This document shows positions 42,081-52,198 of a stretch of 64,000 nt of DNA, piece after piece. A program made the translations under genes and the position numbers. The stretch comes from Deltaproteobacteria bacterium (lineage in GTDB: Bacteria > Desulfobacterota > Desulfobulbia > Desulfobulbales > Desulfurivibrionaceae): contig JAJZRJ010000012.1 in assembly GCA_021802775.1 (NCBI GenBank), positions 1 through 64,000 of the forward strand. Direction: 5' to 3'. The notes under the pieces are model-generated. The model saw nothing but the letters and a program-made list of their open reading frames with translations. It ran no database searches and had not been told where the DNA came from. Position 1 is the first letter of the stretch, and the number at the start of each line of letters is the position of its first letter.

Positions 42081-42105
42081 AAACCCACATGTTGCGCGCG
42101 GCGCA

Positions 42106-42675
42106 TCAGGCCTGCGCGGCAGCACTCACCGATACGCACACCGTCTCCGGCGCGTCGAGCATCGTCACCCCGGCCGGCAACTGGATATCGGCAAAGCTCA
42201 TCTTCTCACCGATCCCCAAGGCAGAGACATTGACCTCCAAGGCATCCGGAATATCGAGCGCCTTGCCCTTCAGGGTCAGCTTCTCCTTGGCAATGGTCAT
42301 ATCGCCGCCCATGTCCACACCCTTGGCCTTGCCGGTGTAGCGGATCGGCACCACGAAGACCATGGGGGCATCGAGGGAGATCTCGTAGAAATCGGCATGC
42401 ACCACCGAGTTGAGCAGCGGGTCCGTCTGAATTTCCTTGGTCACCACATGCTTGACGCTCTGCTTCTTGCCGTCGGTGACCGTCAGATTGATCACCGCAT
42501 TCTTCCGGTGGATGGAGAGCAGCGCCTTGGTAAAATCATGGCTGTTCAACTCCAGTGCCAACGAATCCTGCTTGCCATAGACCACGGCAGGAGTCTGCCC
42601 AGCCCGACGCAAGGTCCGCGCCGCACCCTTCCCGAACTTCGTCCGCAACTGTGCGGTCACCTCAACCTGCAACAT
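42106..42675 (-). CDS. rplY: 50S ribosomal protein L25/general stress protein Ctc
   Basis: 5S-rRNA-binding ribosomal protein. The 189-residue protein is the long CTC form: an N-terminal L25 domain (RTKFGKGAARTLRRAGQTPAVVYGK, LELNSHDFTKALLS, HVVTKEIQTDPLLNSVVHADFYEI) and a C-terminal TL5-like beta domain (VPIRYTGKAKGVDMGGDM, LEVNVSALGIGEKMSFADIQLPAGV). Start at ATG 42675, with a GAGGAGG-like site upstream. Neighbours prs and pth are the usual ones. Confidence 0.95.
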   Translation of the reverse strand: MLQVEVTAQLRTKFGKGAARTLRRAGQTPAVVYGKQDSLALELNSHDFTKALLSIHRKNAVINLTVTDGKKQSVKHVVTKEIQTDPLLNSVVHADFYEISLDAPMVFVVPIRYTGKAKGVDMGGDMTIAKEKLTLKGKALDIPDALEVNVSALGIGEKMSFADIQLPAGVTMLDAPETVCVSVSAAAQA

Positions 42676-42748
42676 AGCTCAACCTCCTCACTGAAATCCC
42701 GGCCCGGAATGTATCCCGGTCCGCATTGTGTACGTTTCTAACCAGATA

Positions 42749-42825
42749 TTGAAAAAGTCATCCGTGACCTTTTTCAACCACGAACTTGCCGAAGTGAATC
42801 CGGCAAGTTCTCACAATTCCGGCAC
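42749..42825 (-). repeat. double-hairpin repeat element, copy 2
   Basis: On the minus strand this reads GCCGGAATTGTGAGAACTTG, continuing with GAACTTGCCGGATTCACTTC and GGCAAGTTC, then a TTGAAAAAGGTCA...TGACTTTTTCAA hairpin. It aligns with copy 1 (7145-7212) over its whole length, including both hairpins in the same order. It lies between prs and rplY, in the transcribed direction. Confidence 0.85.
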
Positions 42826-42903
42826 GTTGCCGACGTACCGGAATTGCCGGCCCCTCCTTGGGCCGGACGCAGACCGCCGAGAAACGAGTTTTTCAACGGC
42901 CTG

Positions 42904-43848
42904 CTACACAAACAACGAGCTGACGGAATCCTCGGAATGAATCCGCTTGATCGCCTCGCCCAGCAGGGGCGATACCGACAGGATCTTGATTTTACCACAC
43001 GCCTTGGCCCTCTCCCCCAGCGGAATGCTGTTGGTGATGACCAGCGACTTGATCTGCGATTTTTCCAGCCGGTCGATGGCCGGACCGGAGAGCACGCCGT
43101 GCGAACAGCAGGCATGCACCTCGGTCGCCCCGGACTCCATGAGCACCTTGGCTGCGGAGCAGAGAGTGCCGGCGGTATCGACCATATCGTCGAGCAAGAC
43201 CGCGATCTTACCCTTCACGTCGCCGATGACGTTCATGGCCTCGCACTCGTTGGCCCGCGCCCGCCGCTTATCGACAATGGCCAGGTCGGCGTTGAGCCGT
43301 TTGGCAAAGGCCCTGGTCCGCTCCACGCCGCCGGCGTCCGGCGAGACCATGACCACGTGGTTCTGGAAGGTCTTGCCGATATAGTCGAGCAGCACCGGCG
43401 CGGCATAGAGATTGTCCACCGGGATATTGAAAAATCCCTGGATCTGGCCGGCATGAAGGTCCATGGTCAGCACCCGGCGCACCCCGACCACCATGAGCAT
43501 CTCCGCCACCACCTTGGCGGTGATCGGCACCCGCGGCGCTACCTTGCGATCCTGGCGGGCATAGCCGTAATAGGGCAATACCGCGGTGATCCGCCGGGCC
43601 GAAGCGCGGCGCATGGCATCGACCATGATCACCAGTTCCATCAGATGGTCATTGACCGGCGGGCAGGTCGGCTGGATCAGATAGATATCGCGGCCGCGGA
43701 CATTCTCGCCCAGCTCGACAAAGATCTCGCCATCGCTGAAGCGCCGGACCTCGGCGCTGGAGCGCGGGATGCCGATGTAGCTGCAGATCTCGTCCGCCAG
43801 GGGCAGATTGGCATTGCCGGCAAATATTCTCATCTCATCCTTGAACAT
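42904..43848 (-). CDS. prs: ribose-phosphate pyrophosphokinase
   Basis: Makes PRPP for nucleotides, NAD, histidine and tryptophan. The 314-residue protein has [101 protein letters not shown] and the PRPP loop [17 protein letters not shown]. Starts at 43848 (AAGG seven bases upstream) and 43833 are both possible. The order ispE, tRNA-Gln, prs, rplY, pth is a common arrangement. Confidence 0.96.
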   Translation of the reverse strand: MFKDEMRIFAGNANLPLADEICSYIGIPRSSAEVRRFSDGEIFVELGENVRGRDIYLIQPTCPPVNDHLMELVIMVDAMRRASARRITAVLPYYGYARQDRKVAPRVPITAKVVAEMLMVVGVRRVLTMDLHAGQIQGFFNIPVDNLYAAPVLLDYIGKTFQNHVVMVSPDAGGVERTRAFAKRLNADLAIVDKRRARANECEAMNVIGDVKGKIAVLLDDMVDTAGTLCSAAKVLMESGATEVHACCSHGVLSGPAIDRLEKSQIKSLVITNSIPLGERAKACGKIKILSVSPLLGEAIKRIHSEDSVSSLFV

Positions 43849-43947
43849 GCTCGCGCCTTATCTCCGTGCCGCGTGCACCGCGGCGTTCGCTCGAAAGAAA
43901 AAAGGCCCCACGGCATTGCCGCATCGCCTTACAGTACCAAGAAACAA

Positions 43948-44022
43948 TGGCTGGGGCGGCAGGATTCGAACCTGCGAATGCAAGAGTCAAAGTCTTGTGT
44001 CTTACCGCTTGACGACGCCCCA
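43948..44022 (-). tRNA. tRNA-Gln (UUG), CCA encoded
   Basis: On the minus strand the acceptor stem is TGGGGCG/CGCCCCA, the anticodon arm is CAAGA-CTTTGAC-TCTTG with anticodon TTG, and the T arm has GGTTCGAATCC. A 3' CCA follows discriminator G. It lies between ispE and prs, probably in the same transcript. Confidence 0.97.
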
Positions 44023-44035
44023 ACCCCAAATCGTG

Positions 44036-44908
44036 TCAGCCGCCCAACGGCCGCGTGAGAATCACCTTGTCGCCATACCGGGGTTTGAGCGAGGCAGCGC
44101 AACGTTCCGCCGTCTCGCGATCGGCAAAAAGACCGAAGACTGTAGGGCCGCTGCCGGACATCAAGGCATCATCGGCGCCACCCGCGATCAGCGCCGCCTT
44201 GAGCGCAGCCACCTCCGGATACCGGCCGATCGTTACAGCCTCCAGATCGTTGAACAGGGGCAACATCCTGATATTGCCGCGTGACTCGGCGGAATTGGCC
44301 GAAACCAACCCGCGGCCTAAAATAAATGGATTGCCCCCCATTGTCAATGCAAAATTCTCGTAAGCCCATTTTGTCGAGACCGGAAACCCCGGATTCACCA
44401 AGAGAATCCAGCCGACCTCCGGCACCGGCGCCGGGGTCAACCTTTCACCGATACCCTGCGCCCAGGCGGCCGGGGCATCGAGGACAAAGAACGGCACATC
44501 GGCCCCCAAGGGCGTGGCCAACGCCGCCAGGGTAGTTTGCGTAAGGCAGGCCGCGAAAAGCCGATTGAGCCCGCGCAGGGTGGCGGCGGCATCGCTGCTC
44601 CCCCCGCCCAAGCCGGCGGCAATGGGAATCCGCTTTAAGAGCGTGATCGCCACCCCTCCGTTGATCCCGGTGTGGCGAAAAAAGGCGGCAGCAGCCCGAT
44701 AGACGAGATTGTCCGGGCCAAGGGGCAGCGAACTGTCCGGGCAGGAAAGGGTGATGCCGGCCGGCTGGCGGATCAAGGTCAGGCGATCGGCCAGGGCGAG
44801 TTTCAGCATGAACGACTCCAGCTCATGATAACCGTCCGGCCGCCTGCCGACAACGGCAAGCCGGAGATTGACCTTGGCCGGAGCCTCAACTTCTATCTGC
44901 TGCACCAT
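44036..44908 (-). CDS. ispE: 4-diphosphocytidyl-2-C-methyl-D-erythritol kinase
   Basis: GHMP kinase of the MEP isoprenoid pathway. The 290-residue protein has VEAPAKVNLRLAVVGRRPDGYHELES, the ATP loop IPIAAGLGGGSSDAAATLRGLN, LGADVPFFVLDAPAAWAQGIGE, LVNPGFPVSTKWAYEN and DALMSGSGPTVFGLF. Start at ATG 44908 (MVQQIEVEAPAKVN); the longer frame to 44959 adds unconserved residues. It lies 14 bases before tRNA-Gln. Confidence 0.94.
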   Translation of the reverse strand: MVQQIEVEAPAKVNLRLAVVGRRPDGYHELESFMLKLALADRLTLIRQPAGITLSCPDSSLPLGPDNLVYRAAAAFFRHTGINGGVAITLLKRIPIAAGLGGGSSDAAATLRGLNRLFAACLTQTTLAALATPLGADVPFFVLDAPAAWAQGIGERLTPAPVPEVGWILLVNPGFPVSTKWAYENFALTMGGNPFILGRGLVSANSAESRGNIRMLPLFNDLEAVTIGRYPEVAALKAALIAGGADDALMSGSGPTVFGLFADRETAERCAASLKPRYGDKVILTRPLGG

Positions 44909-44988
44909 CACCTTCACACCGCCCAAATGAAAATGCCCGGCCACGTAGCAGCCAGGCATTTGCTCACTCTCACTTCTTTCCGCGCCCT

Positions 44989-45303
44989 TTACTGCGTTGC
45001 CTTCACATAGCGCATCTGCAAATCATAAAGGACATTCTCCAGCAGTTCCCTTTCCTTGTCGGTCAGGTTGCCGGCGGTCTTGCCCTTCAGCAGTTGCAGG
45101 GTGTCGATGGTATGTTTGGCCAGCACCAGGTCCGTGCCCTTCTGGCCGGTCTCCGGATCGACCAGCTCGCCCAGATGGAAGAGGGCCGAGGTGTTGAGCG
45201 ACATGATGAAGGTGGTAAAAGTCGGCTCGGGCAACACACAGCGGCCGCCCTGCCTGATCTGCCCCGGCGGGCATTCTTTGCACTTGCCGGCCTCGTCGCC
45301 CAT
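44989..45303 (-). CDS. DUF1844-like protein
   Basis: A 104-residue protein with a Cys-containing N-terminus (CKECPPGQIRQGGRC) and the DUF1844 pattern PTFTTFIMSLNTSALFHLGE followed by LAKHTIDTLQLLKGKTAGNLTDKERELLENVLYDLQMRYV. The helical domain is conserved in Desulfobacterota and relatives; no function is known. It lies 21 bases after the serA stop and 80 bases before the ispE frame, in the same orientation as both. Confidence 0.75.
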   Translation of the reverse strand: MGDEAGKCKECPPGQIRQGGRCVLPEPTFTTFIMSLNTSALFHLGELVDPETGQKGTDLVLAKHTIDTLQLLKGKTAGNLTDKERELLENVLYDLQMRYVKATQ

Positions 45304-45324
45304 ATGCGTCCTCTCTGCCGAAAC

Positions 45325-46923
<1,599 letters not shown>

Positions 46924-47083
46924 GTTGTTCACCTAAAATCGATTTCACCCGGAACGGGCCGCCGGAGCGGCGGAAAACTCTGTCAAACAGGGGGAACCCC
47001 CATGGTCACGCGCGAGAAAAGGTCTTGAAATGAGCGAATATGATGCCATCTGCGTGGTTTGTCAAGGAGAATTCCAGTTGCCC

Positions 47084-47554
47084 TCACTCCCGAAACAGAG
47101 CGGAAAAATCGGTTGGTCCCTCATCCTCCTCGTCCCTTGCCGGCAGCCCCTGATAGTGGCGTTCGACCACGCAGCTTTCCCGCAATTCCGCGTAACGGCT
47201 GGCAAAAAGCCGGGCAGGAAAAAGCGGGCTGGCAAGATAACCGAGCACATTCTCCCGCACATTGGCCACGAGCCCGGCCAGCACCGCAGCCTTGTCCGGG
47301 TCGGCGACGAAATTGCGCTCCTTGAAAACGGCGAAGGTAAGCGTATCCCCCAGTCTGGCCAGCACCGCGGCCTTGAGGGCGGCATCCTCCTCAACCAGCT
47401 CATCGACACACTCCCTCGGCAGCGGCACCGTGGCCTCGCACCGGATCTTCACCAGCCAGCGGTCACCCACCACCGCCTTCGATACGTCGTGAAGCGTCAC
47501 CACCATGCCGCTTGCCAGTTCCTGTCGCTCGATCAACCCCATTGTTCCCACCAT
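47084..47554 (-). CDS. conserved hypothetical protein
   Basis: A 156-residue, acidic, soluble protein starting MVGTMGLIERQELASGMVVTLHD. Later it reads VSKAVVGDRWLVKIRCEATV, LPRECVDELVEEDAALKAAV, LTFAVFKERNFVADPDKAAV and SPLFPARLFASRYAELRESC. I do not recognise the family. The reading frame is supported by a GGAGGAA ribosome site and by GC-rich codon use; its opposite-strand frame runs into cysS and is a shadow. It is divergent from cysS and downstream of nothing obvious, so function cannot be inferred. Confidence 0.65.
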   Translation of the reverse strand: MVGTMGLIERQELASGMVVTLHDVSKAVVGDRWLVKIRCEATVPLPRECVDELVEEDAALKAAVLARLGDTLTFAVFKERNFVADPDKAAVLAGLVANVRENVLGYLASPLFPARLFASRYAELRESCVVERHYQGLPARDEEDEGPTDFSALFRE

Positions 47555-47692
47555 GCTGTTCCTCCGCGGCCAGTGCCCAGCCGTTGCCAATATTGGCATA
47601 TGCACGCAACAAGGGTTGCCCTGTTGGCGCGAACCGGGTATATACCATATTTCTTTTGTTTGCGGAAACGAATCGAATTGCGGATACCCGTC

Positions 47693-49162
47693 ATGCCCAT
47701 TGTCGTCTACAATACCAGGACCGGCAGCAAGGCGCCACTCGAGCCTATCGAGCCCGGCCACATCAAAATGTACGTCTGCGGCATCACCGCCTACGACTAC
47801 TGCCACATCGGCCACGCCCGCTCGGCCCTGGTCTTCGATATGATCGTCCGCTATCTGCGCTACCGCGGCTATCGGGTCACCTTTGTCCGCAACTTCACCG
47901 ACATCGACGACAAGATCATCAAGCGCGCCCAGGAGCAGAACACCACCTGCGAGGAACTCTCCGAACGCTTCATCCGCCTGTTCCACGAGGACATGGCCCG
48001 CCTGGGCGTCGCCCCGCCCACCCTGGAACCCAAGGCCACCGAGCATGTGGGCGAGATCATCGCCCTGATCGAAAGCCTCATTGCCCGCGGTCTGGCCTAC
48101 CAGGTCGGCAACGATGTCTATTATAAGGTAGAGCGTTTCGCCGGCTACGGGGCGCTCTCCGGCCGCTCACTCGACGACATGCAGGCCGGCGCCCGGGTCT
48201 CGGTCAACGAGAACAAGGCCCATCCCATGGATTTCGCCCTGTGGAAGGGCAGCAAGCCGGGCGAGCCCACCTGGGAGAGCCCCTGGGGTCCGGGCCGGCC
48301 GGGCTGGCACATCGAATGCTCGGCCATGAGCAGGAAGTACCTCGGCGACACCTTCGACATCCATGGCGGCGGCAAGGATCTGGTCTTCCCCCACCACGAA
48401 AACGAGATCGCCCAGAGCGAGGGCGCCTCGGGCCGGCCCTTTGTCAAGGTCTGGATCCACCACGGCTTTGTCACCATCAAGGACGAGAAGATGTCCAAGT
48501 CGCTGGGCAACTTCCTCACCATCCGCGAGGTGCTGGAGAAATATTCGGCCGAGGTGCTGCGCCTCTTTGTCTTCTCCACCCACTACCGCAACCCGCTCGA
48601 TTACTCCGAGAGCGCGATGAACGATGCCGCAGCCGGCCTCGACCGCCTCTATGCCGCCCTGGCCGAGATCAGCCAGTTGCCGGAAGAGGGCAAGAATGGA
48701 GCAACCTCGGCGATCAACGCCAAGGACCGCGAAAAGCTCACCGCGTTGGAGGCCCGCTTCCAGCAGGCCATGGACAACGACTTCAACACCGCCCAGGCCA
48801 TGGCCCACTTCTTCGAGGCAGTGAAGACCATGAACAAGGTGCGCCAGGCCCTGCCTGCCGCCCCGGCCGAGGGAGACCTCGCCCTGCTGCGCGAGAGTGC
48901 CGCCACCCTGCGGCAGCTTGCCGCCATCCTCGGCCTGCTCACCGAAGAGCCGGCCACCTACATGGCCGCCAAAAAGAGCGCCCTGCTTGCGGGCCTTGCC
49001 ATCACCGAGGCAGAGATCGAATCCCTCATCGCCGCCCGCAACCAGGCCCGCAAGGAAAAGGATTTTGCCAGGGCCGACGCCATCCGCGACGAATTGCTCA
49101 TGAAGCAGATCGAGATCAAGGACTCCCCCACCGGCACCACCTGGAGCGTCAAGGCCTTCTGA
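47693..49162 (+). CDS. cysS: cysteinyl-tRNA synthetase
   Basis: Charges tRNA-Cys. The 489-residue protein has KMYVCGITAYDYCHIGHARSALVFD (HIGH-like motif and first zinc Cys), VRNFTDIDDKIIKRAQE, WHIECSAMSRKYLGDTFDIHGGGKDLVFPHHENEIAQSE (other zinc ligands), KMSKSLGNFLTI, and a C-terminal anticodon-binding region ending in IEIKDSPTGTTWSV. Start at ATG 47693 (MPIVVYNT); a longer frame upstream is antisense to the unknown gene at 47084. Confidence 0.96.
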   Translation: MPIVVYNTRTGSKAPLEPIEPGHIKMYVCGITAYDYCHIGHARSALVFDMIVRYLRYRGYRVTFVRNFTDIDDKIIKRAQEQNTTCEELSERFIRLFHEDMARLGVAPPTLEPKATEHVGEIIALIESLIARGLAYQVGNDVYYKVERFAGYGALSGRSLDDMQAGARVSVNENKAHPMDFALWKGSKPGEPTWESPWGPGRPGWHIECSAMSRKYLGDTFDIHGGGKDLVFPHHENEIAQSEGASGRPFVKVWIHHGFVTIKDEKMSKSLGNFLTIREVLEKYSAEVLRLFVFSTHYRNPLDYSESAMNDAAAGLDRLYAALAEISQLPEEGKNGATSAINAKDREKLTALEARFQQAMDNDFNTAQAMAHFFEAVKTMNKVRQALPAAPAEGDLALLRESAATLRQLAAILGLLTEEPATYMAAKKSALLAGLAITEAEIESLIAARNQARKEKDFARADAIRDELLMKQIEIKDSPTGTTWSVKAF

Positions 49163-49266
49163 TTTGCCTTCGCCCGGAAAAATTCACCCCGCCCTGCCGC
49201 TGCCTGCGGTATAGTGGATTTGTCCACCCCGCTTCTCGCCACCACCCCTCTGAAGGGAGGTCTGTC

Positions 49267-50070
49267 ATGCGAAGAGCCCCTGCTGTTGCCGATCAATTCT
49301 ATCCCGGTGCCCCCAAGACCCTGACCCGGATGCTTACGGAGCTGATGCCGCGGGATGGCCCCAAACAGCGCGCCATCGCGGTGGTCTGCCCCCATGCCGG
49401 CTATGTCTACTCCGGCCGGGTGGCGGGCGAGACTTTTGCCCGGGTCGAGATGCCCGAGGATGTCATCATCCTGGGCCCGAACCACCACGGCATGGGGGCC
49501 GAGGTGGCGCTGATGGCGGAGGGGGAATGGGAGATGCCGCTGGGGACGGTGCCGATCAATACCGAACTGGCCAGGCTGTTGCTGGCGGAATCGGCCCAGA
49601 TCGAGGCGGACACCGCGGCCCACCGCTTCGAGCATTCGCTGGAGGTGCAGGTCCCCTTCCTGCAATACCTGCAACCAAAACTGCGCCTCACCCCGCTGGT
49701 CATCTCCCACCTGTCCTTCGCCACCTGCCAGGAGGTGGGCCGGGCAGTGGCCGCCGCCATCCGCGCCTACGGCAAGCCGGTGCTCATCGTGGCCAGCACC
49801 GACATGACCCATTACGAGAGCCGGGCCGTTGCCGCGGCCAAGGACCGCAGGGCCATCGAACAGGTGCTGGCTCTCGATCCAAAGGGACTCTACAACACGG
49901 TGATCGGCAATCGCATCACCATGTGCGGCATCATGCCCACCACCATTGCCCTGATCGCGGCGGTGGAACTCAGGGCCGCCAAGGCCGAACTGGTACGCTA
50001 TACCGATTCGGGGGAGACCAGCGGCGACACCGACCAGGTGGTGGGCTATGCCGGTTTTGTGGTGTCGTGA
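49267..50070 (+). CDS. Memo-family protein (AmmeMemoRadiSam system B)
   Basis: A 267-residue Memo-like protein related to extradiol dioxygenases. It has RAPAVADQFYPGAPKTL, VVCPHAGYVYSGRVAGETFARV, VIILGPNHHGMG, HRFEHSLEVQVPFLQYL, VIVASTDMTHYE-like IVASTDMTHYESR, and MCGIMPTTIALIA. The metal/Cys site residues of the family (His in PHAGY and NHH, Cys in MCG) are present. The family's usual partners, an AMMECR1 protein and a radical SAM protein, are not beside it here. I start at ATG 49267 with AAGGGAGG upstream. Confidence 0.9.
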   Translation: MRRAPAVADQFYPGAPKTLTRMLTELMPRDGPKQRAIAVVCPHAGYVYSGRVAGETFARVEMPEDVIILGPNHHGMGAEVALMAEGEWEMPLGTVPINTELARLLLAESAQIEADTAAHRFEHSLEVQVPFLQYLQPKLRLTPLVISHLSFATCQEVGRAVAAAIRAYGKPVLIVASTDMTHYESRAVAAAKDRRAIEQVLALDPKGLYNTVIGNRITMCGIMPTTIALIAAVELRAAKAELVRYTDSGETSGDTDQVVGYAGFVVS

Positions 50071-50092
50071 GGCGGAAAGCCTGATAATTTGC

Positions 50093-50121
50093 TTGACAGA
50101 ACCGGCCCGGTTCACTATTTT
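50093..50121 (+). promoter_or_regulatory. promoter of tRNA-Gln(CUG) with a palindromic spacer
   Basis: TTGACA (50093-50098), exactly 17 bases, then TATTTT (50116-50121), ending 23 bases before the tRNA. The spacer holds the perfect palindrome GAACCGG-C-CCGGTTC (50099-50113). With the following TATTTTT it could alternatively be read as a weak terminator of the Memo gene. Confidence 0.6.
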
Positions 50122-50144
50122 TGGGCCACCTTGACCCACCCTGC

Positions 50145-50218
50145 TGGGGGATCGTCTAACGGTAGGACTGCAGACTCTGACTCTGCCTGTCGGGGTTCGA
50201 ATCCCTGTCCCCCAGCCA
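50145..50218 (+). tRNA. tRNA-Gln (CUG), CCA encoded
   Basis: Acceptor TGGGGGA/TCCCCCA, D arm with AACGGT, anticodon arm GCAGA-CTCTGAC-TCTGC with anticodon CTG, T arm GGGGTTCGAATCCC, discriminator G and encoded CCA. Together with the UUG tRNA at 43948-44022 it covers both glutamine codons. Confidence 0.97.
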
Positions 50219-50279
50219 CTTTTTCTTCCCTTCTCTCACTCCCCACACAAACCAGATGAGATAGCAGACTTTCATCGGT

Positions 50280-50990
50280 CTAGGCGTCGGCGCTGATCCC
50301 GTTGCGCCGCTCGTTCACGATCCGGCCGTCGCTCACCTCGAAGATGCGGTCAAATCCCTCCACCATCCGCTGGTCGTGGGTCACCACCAGGATGGCGGAA
50401 TGATTCTCCACCGCCAGTTTCTTGAGCAACCGCATGACGTTCTTGCCGTTCTCGGTGTCCAGCGCGGCGGTGGGTTCGTCGGCCAGAATCACCCGAGGCC
50501 GGTTGGCCAGGGCCCGGGCAATGGCGGTACGCTGGGATTCGCCGCCGGAAAGCAGGGCCGGATAATGGTCGAGGCGATGGCCCAGACCAAGGCTCCGCAA
50601 CAACTCGACGCTCCGCTCCCGCGCCTCCTTGGCGGCAACCCCGTTGTTCTCCAGGGCGATCATCACATTCTCCACCGTGGTGAGAAAGGGGATCAGGTTG
50701 TGGGCCTGGAAGATGAAGCCGAGCTTTTCCCGGCGCACTCGTTTCAGATCGAGCCCGGCTGGCCAGCCATGATCGACGATCAGCTCGCCATCGAGCACCA
50801 CCCGGCCGCGGGTCGGCTCGGTGACCAGGCCGATGGTGGTGAGCAGCGTGGTCTTGCCGGAGCCGGAAGGGCCGAGGATCGCCACCAGTTCGCCAGGCGC
50901 GACATCGAAGGTGGCATCGCTCAGGGCCACCACCTCGGTGTCGCCGCTGCCGTAAATCTTGGTCAGTTTCTCGATCTGGAGCGCGTCCAT
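50280..50990 (-). CDS. ABC transporter ATP-binding protein (DevA/MacB-like)
   Basis: ATPase of a tripartite export system. The 236-residue protein has Walker A GPSGSGKTT, the Q-loop FIFQAHNLIPFLT, signature LLSGGESQRTAIARALA, Walker B RVILADEPTAALD and switch His VVTHDQRMVE. The LolD/MacB/DevA subgroup fits with a FtsX-type permease, an HlyD-like adaptor and a TolC gene upstream in the same operon. Start at ATG 50990, five bases after the permease stop. Confidence 0.93.
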   Translation of the reverse strand: MDALQIEKLTKIYGSGDTEVVALSDATFDVAPGELVAILGPSGSGKTTLLTTIGLVTEPTRGRVVLDGELIVDHGWPAGLDLKRVRREKLGFIFQAHNLIPFLTTVENVMIALENNGVAAKEARERSVELLRSLGLGHRLDHYPALLSGGESQRTAIARALANRPRVILADEPTAALDTENGKNVMRLLKKLAVENHSAILVVTHDQRMVEGFDRIFEVSDGRIVNERRNGISADA

Positions 50991-50995
50991 CGCCC

Positions 50996-52198
50996 TCACC
51001 CTCCCAGGGCCTCGGCCGGCTCGACCCGCATCGCCTTGCGGATGCCCACCAGGCTCGCGGCAATGCAGATCACCAGCACGATGACAAAGAGCCCGATCAG
51101 ATCAACCGGCACCAGGTCCACCCGGCGCGGGAATTTGTCGTGGGTCAGCCCGATGAGCGTATAGCCGACCGCGTAGGCGATCAGCCCCATGAGCAAGGAT
51201 TGCTGGAGGATGAGCCCGACAATCACCCGGTTCCTGGTGCCGATCAATTTGAGGGTGGCGATGACCCGGAGCTTGTCCAGGGTCATGGTGTAGATGATGA
51301 GCGAGATGATGACCCCGGAGATGATGAGCAGAATGGCGCGGAAAAGACCGAGCTGCATCTTGGCCTTCTTGATCATGCCCTCGGTGAGGATGTGCACCTG
51401 ATCCTGGGCCGTGAAGGGGCGGAAATGGTTCCAGCGGCTGATCCGCTCCTGCACCTGGCTAAGGTCGGCGCCGGGTATGAGCCGCGCCACCACGGTGTTG
51501 GCGATGTGGGTGGAGCCGACGATCCCGGCCACCTGCGGGGTCAACTGGCTGGCCTGACTCGGCGAGAGATAGGGCAGACGGCTAAGCTGCCCGGCAAGCC
51601 TGGCCCGGTTGTTGCGGATGGCGTTGTCGTCGTCCTGGAACTGGATCTTCTGGGCATCGGCCAGGGTCACATAGGCCACCGGGTCGCCGGCCGAGGAGAC
51701 CATCCTGGCGGTGTGGCCCACCACGGTGTAATCGTCGTCCGCCAGGCGCAGCGTCTCGCCCAGCGGCACCTTCATGGCCCGGTCCACCACGATCTCGTAG
51801 TGTTTCTGCCGGATGGCCCGGCCGGCCACGATCACCGGCGGCCCGCCCAAGCCTCCCAGCTCATAGCCCACCAGGAAGAAACGGAAGGGCTTGCCGTGCC
51901 GATCGCTCTGGATATTCTGGAACGACAGGGCCGAGGCCTGCGCCACGCCGGGCACCGCCCGGATGCGGTACTTGATGTCTTCGGGAATCCGCGAGGTGGC
52001 GGCAAAGGGGCCGGAGGTGTCCTGCTGCACCACCCAGAGGTCCGCCGCGGTGGCGTTCAACACCGCCGTGGCATCGGTAAAGAGACCCCGGTAGATGCCG
52101 CTCATGCTCATCACCACGCCGAGAAGCAGACCAAGACCGAGGCAGGTCTGGATGAAGCGGCTCCGGTGATGGCGGATATCGCGCAACGCCAGATTCAT
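50996..52198 (-). CDS. FtsX-family ABC permease (DevC-like)
   Basis: A 400-residue permease with an N-terminal membrane segment (FIQTCLGLGLLLGVVMSMSGIY), a periplasmic domain of about 240 residues, and three C-terminal membrane segments (AILLIISGVIISLIIYTMTLD, VGLILQQSLLMGLIAYAVGY, VDLIGLFVIVLVICIAASLVG) ending in RVEPAEALGG. This is the MacB-like FtsX topology without a fused ATPase, as in DevC. The start overlaps the adaptor stop by four bases. The substrate is unknown. Confidence 0.9.
   Translation of the reverse strand: MNLALRDIRHHRSRFIQTCLGLGLLLGVVMSMSGIYRGLFTDATAVLNATAADLWVVQQDTSGPFAATSRIPEDIKYRIRAVPGVAQASALSFQNIQSDRHGKPFRFFLVGYELGGLGGPPVIVAGRAIRQKHYEIVVDRAMKVPLGETLRLADDDYTVVGHTARMVSSAGDPVAYVTLADAQKIQFQDDDNAIRNNRARLAGQLSRLPYLSPSQASQLTPQVAGIVGSTHIANTVVARLIPGADLSQVQERISRWNHFRPFTAQDQVHILTEGMIKKAKMQLGLFRAILLIISGVIISLIIYTMTLDKLRVIATLKLIGTRNRVIVGLILQQSLLMGLIAYAVGYTLIGLTHDKFPRRVDLVPVDLIGLFVIVLVICIAASLVGIRKAMRVEPAEALGG

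Noticed and set aside
42774-43115. 113-residue frame across prs and the repeat element, sharing a C-x-NC-x2-LP-x-SLRQVR string with the frame upstream of pgsA
   Set aside because: The shared peptide is only the translation of the double-hairpin repeat in both places, not a protein family.
50219-50279. tRNA-Gln(CUG) as an integration site
   Set aside because: No integrase gene or repeated tRNA 3' end is found downstream; the next genes are an ordinary ABC export operon.
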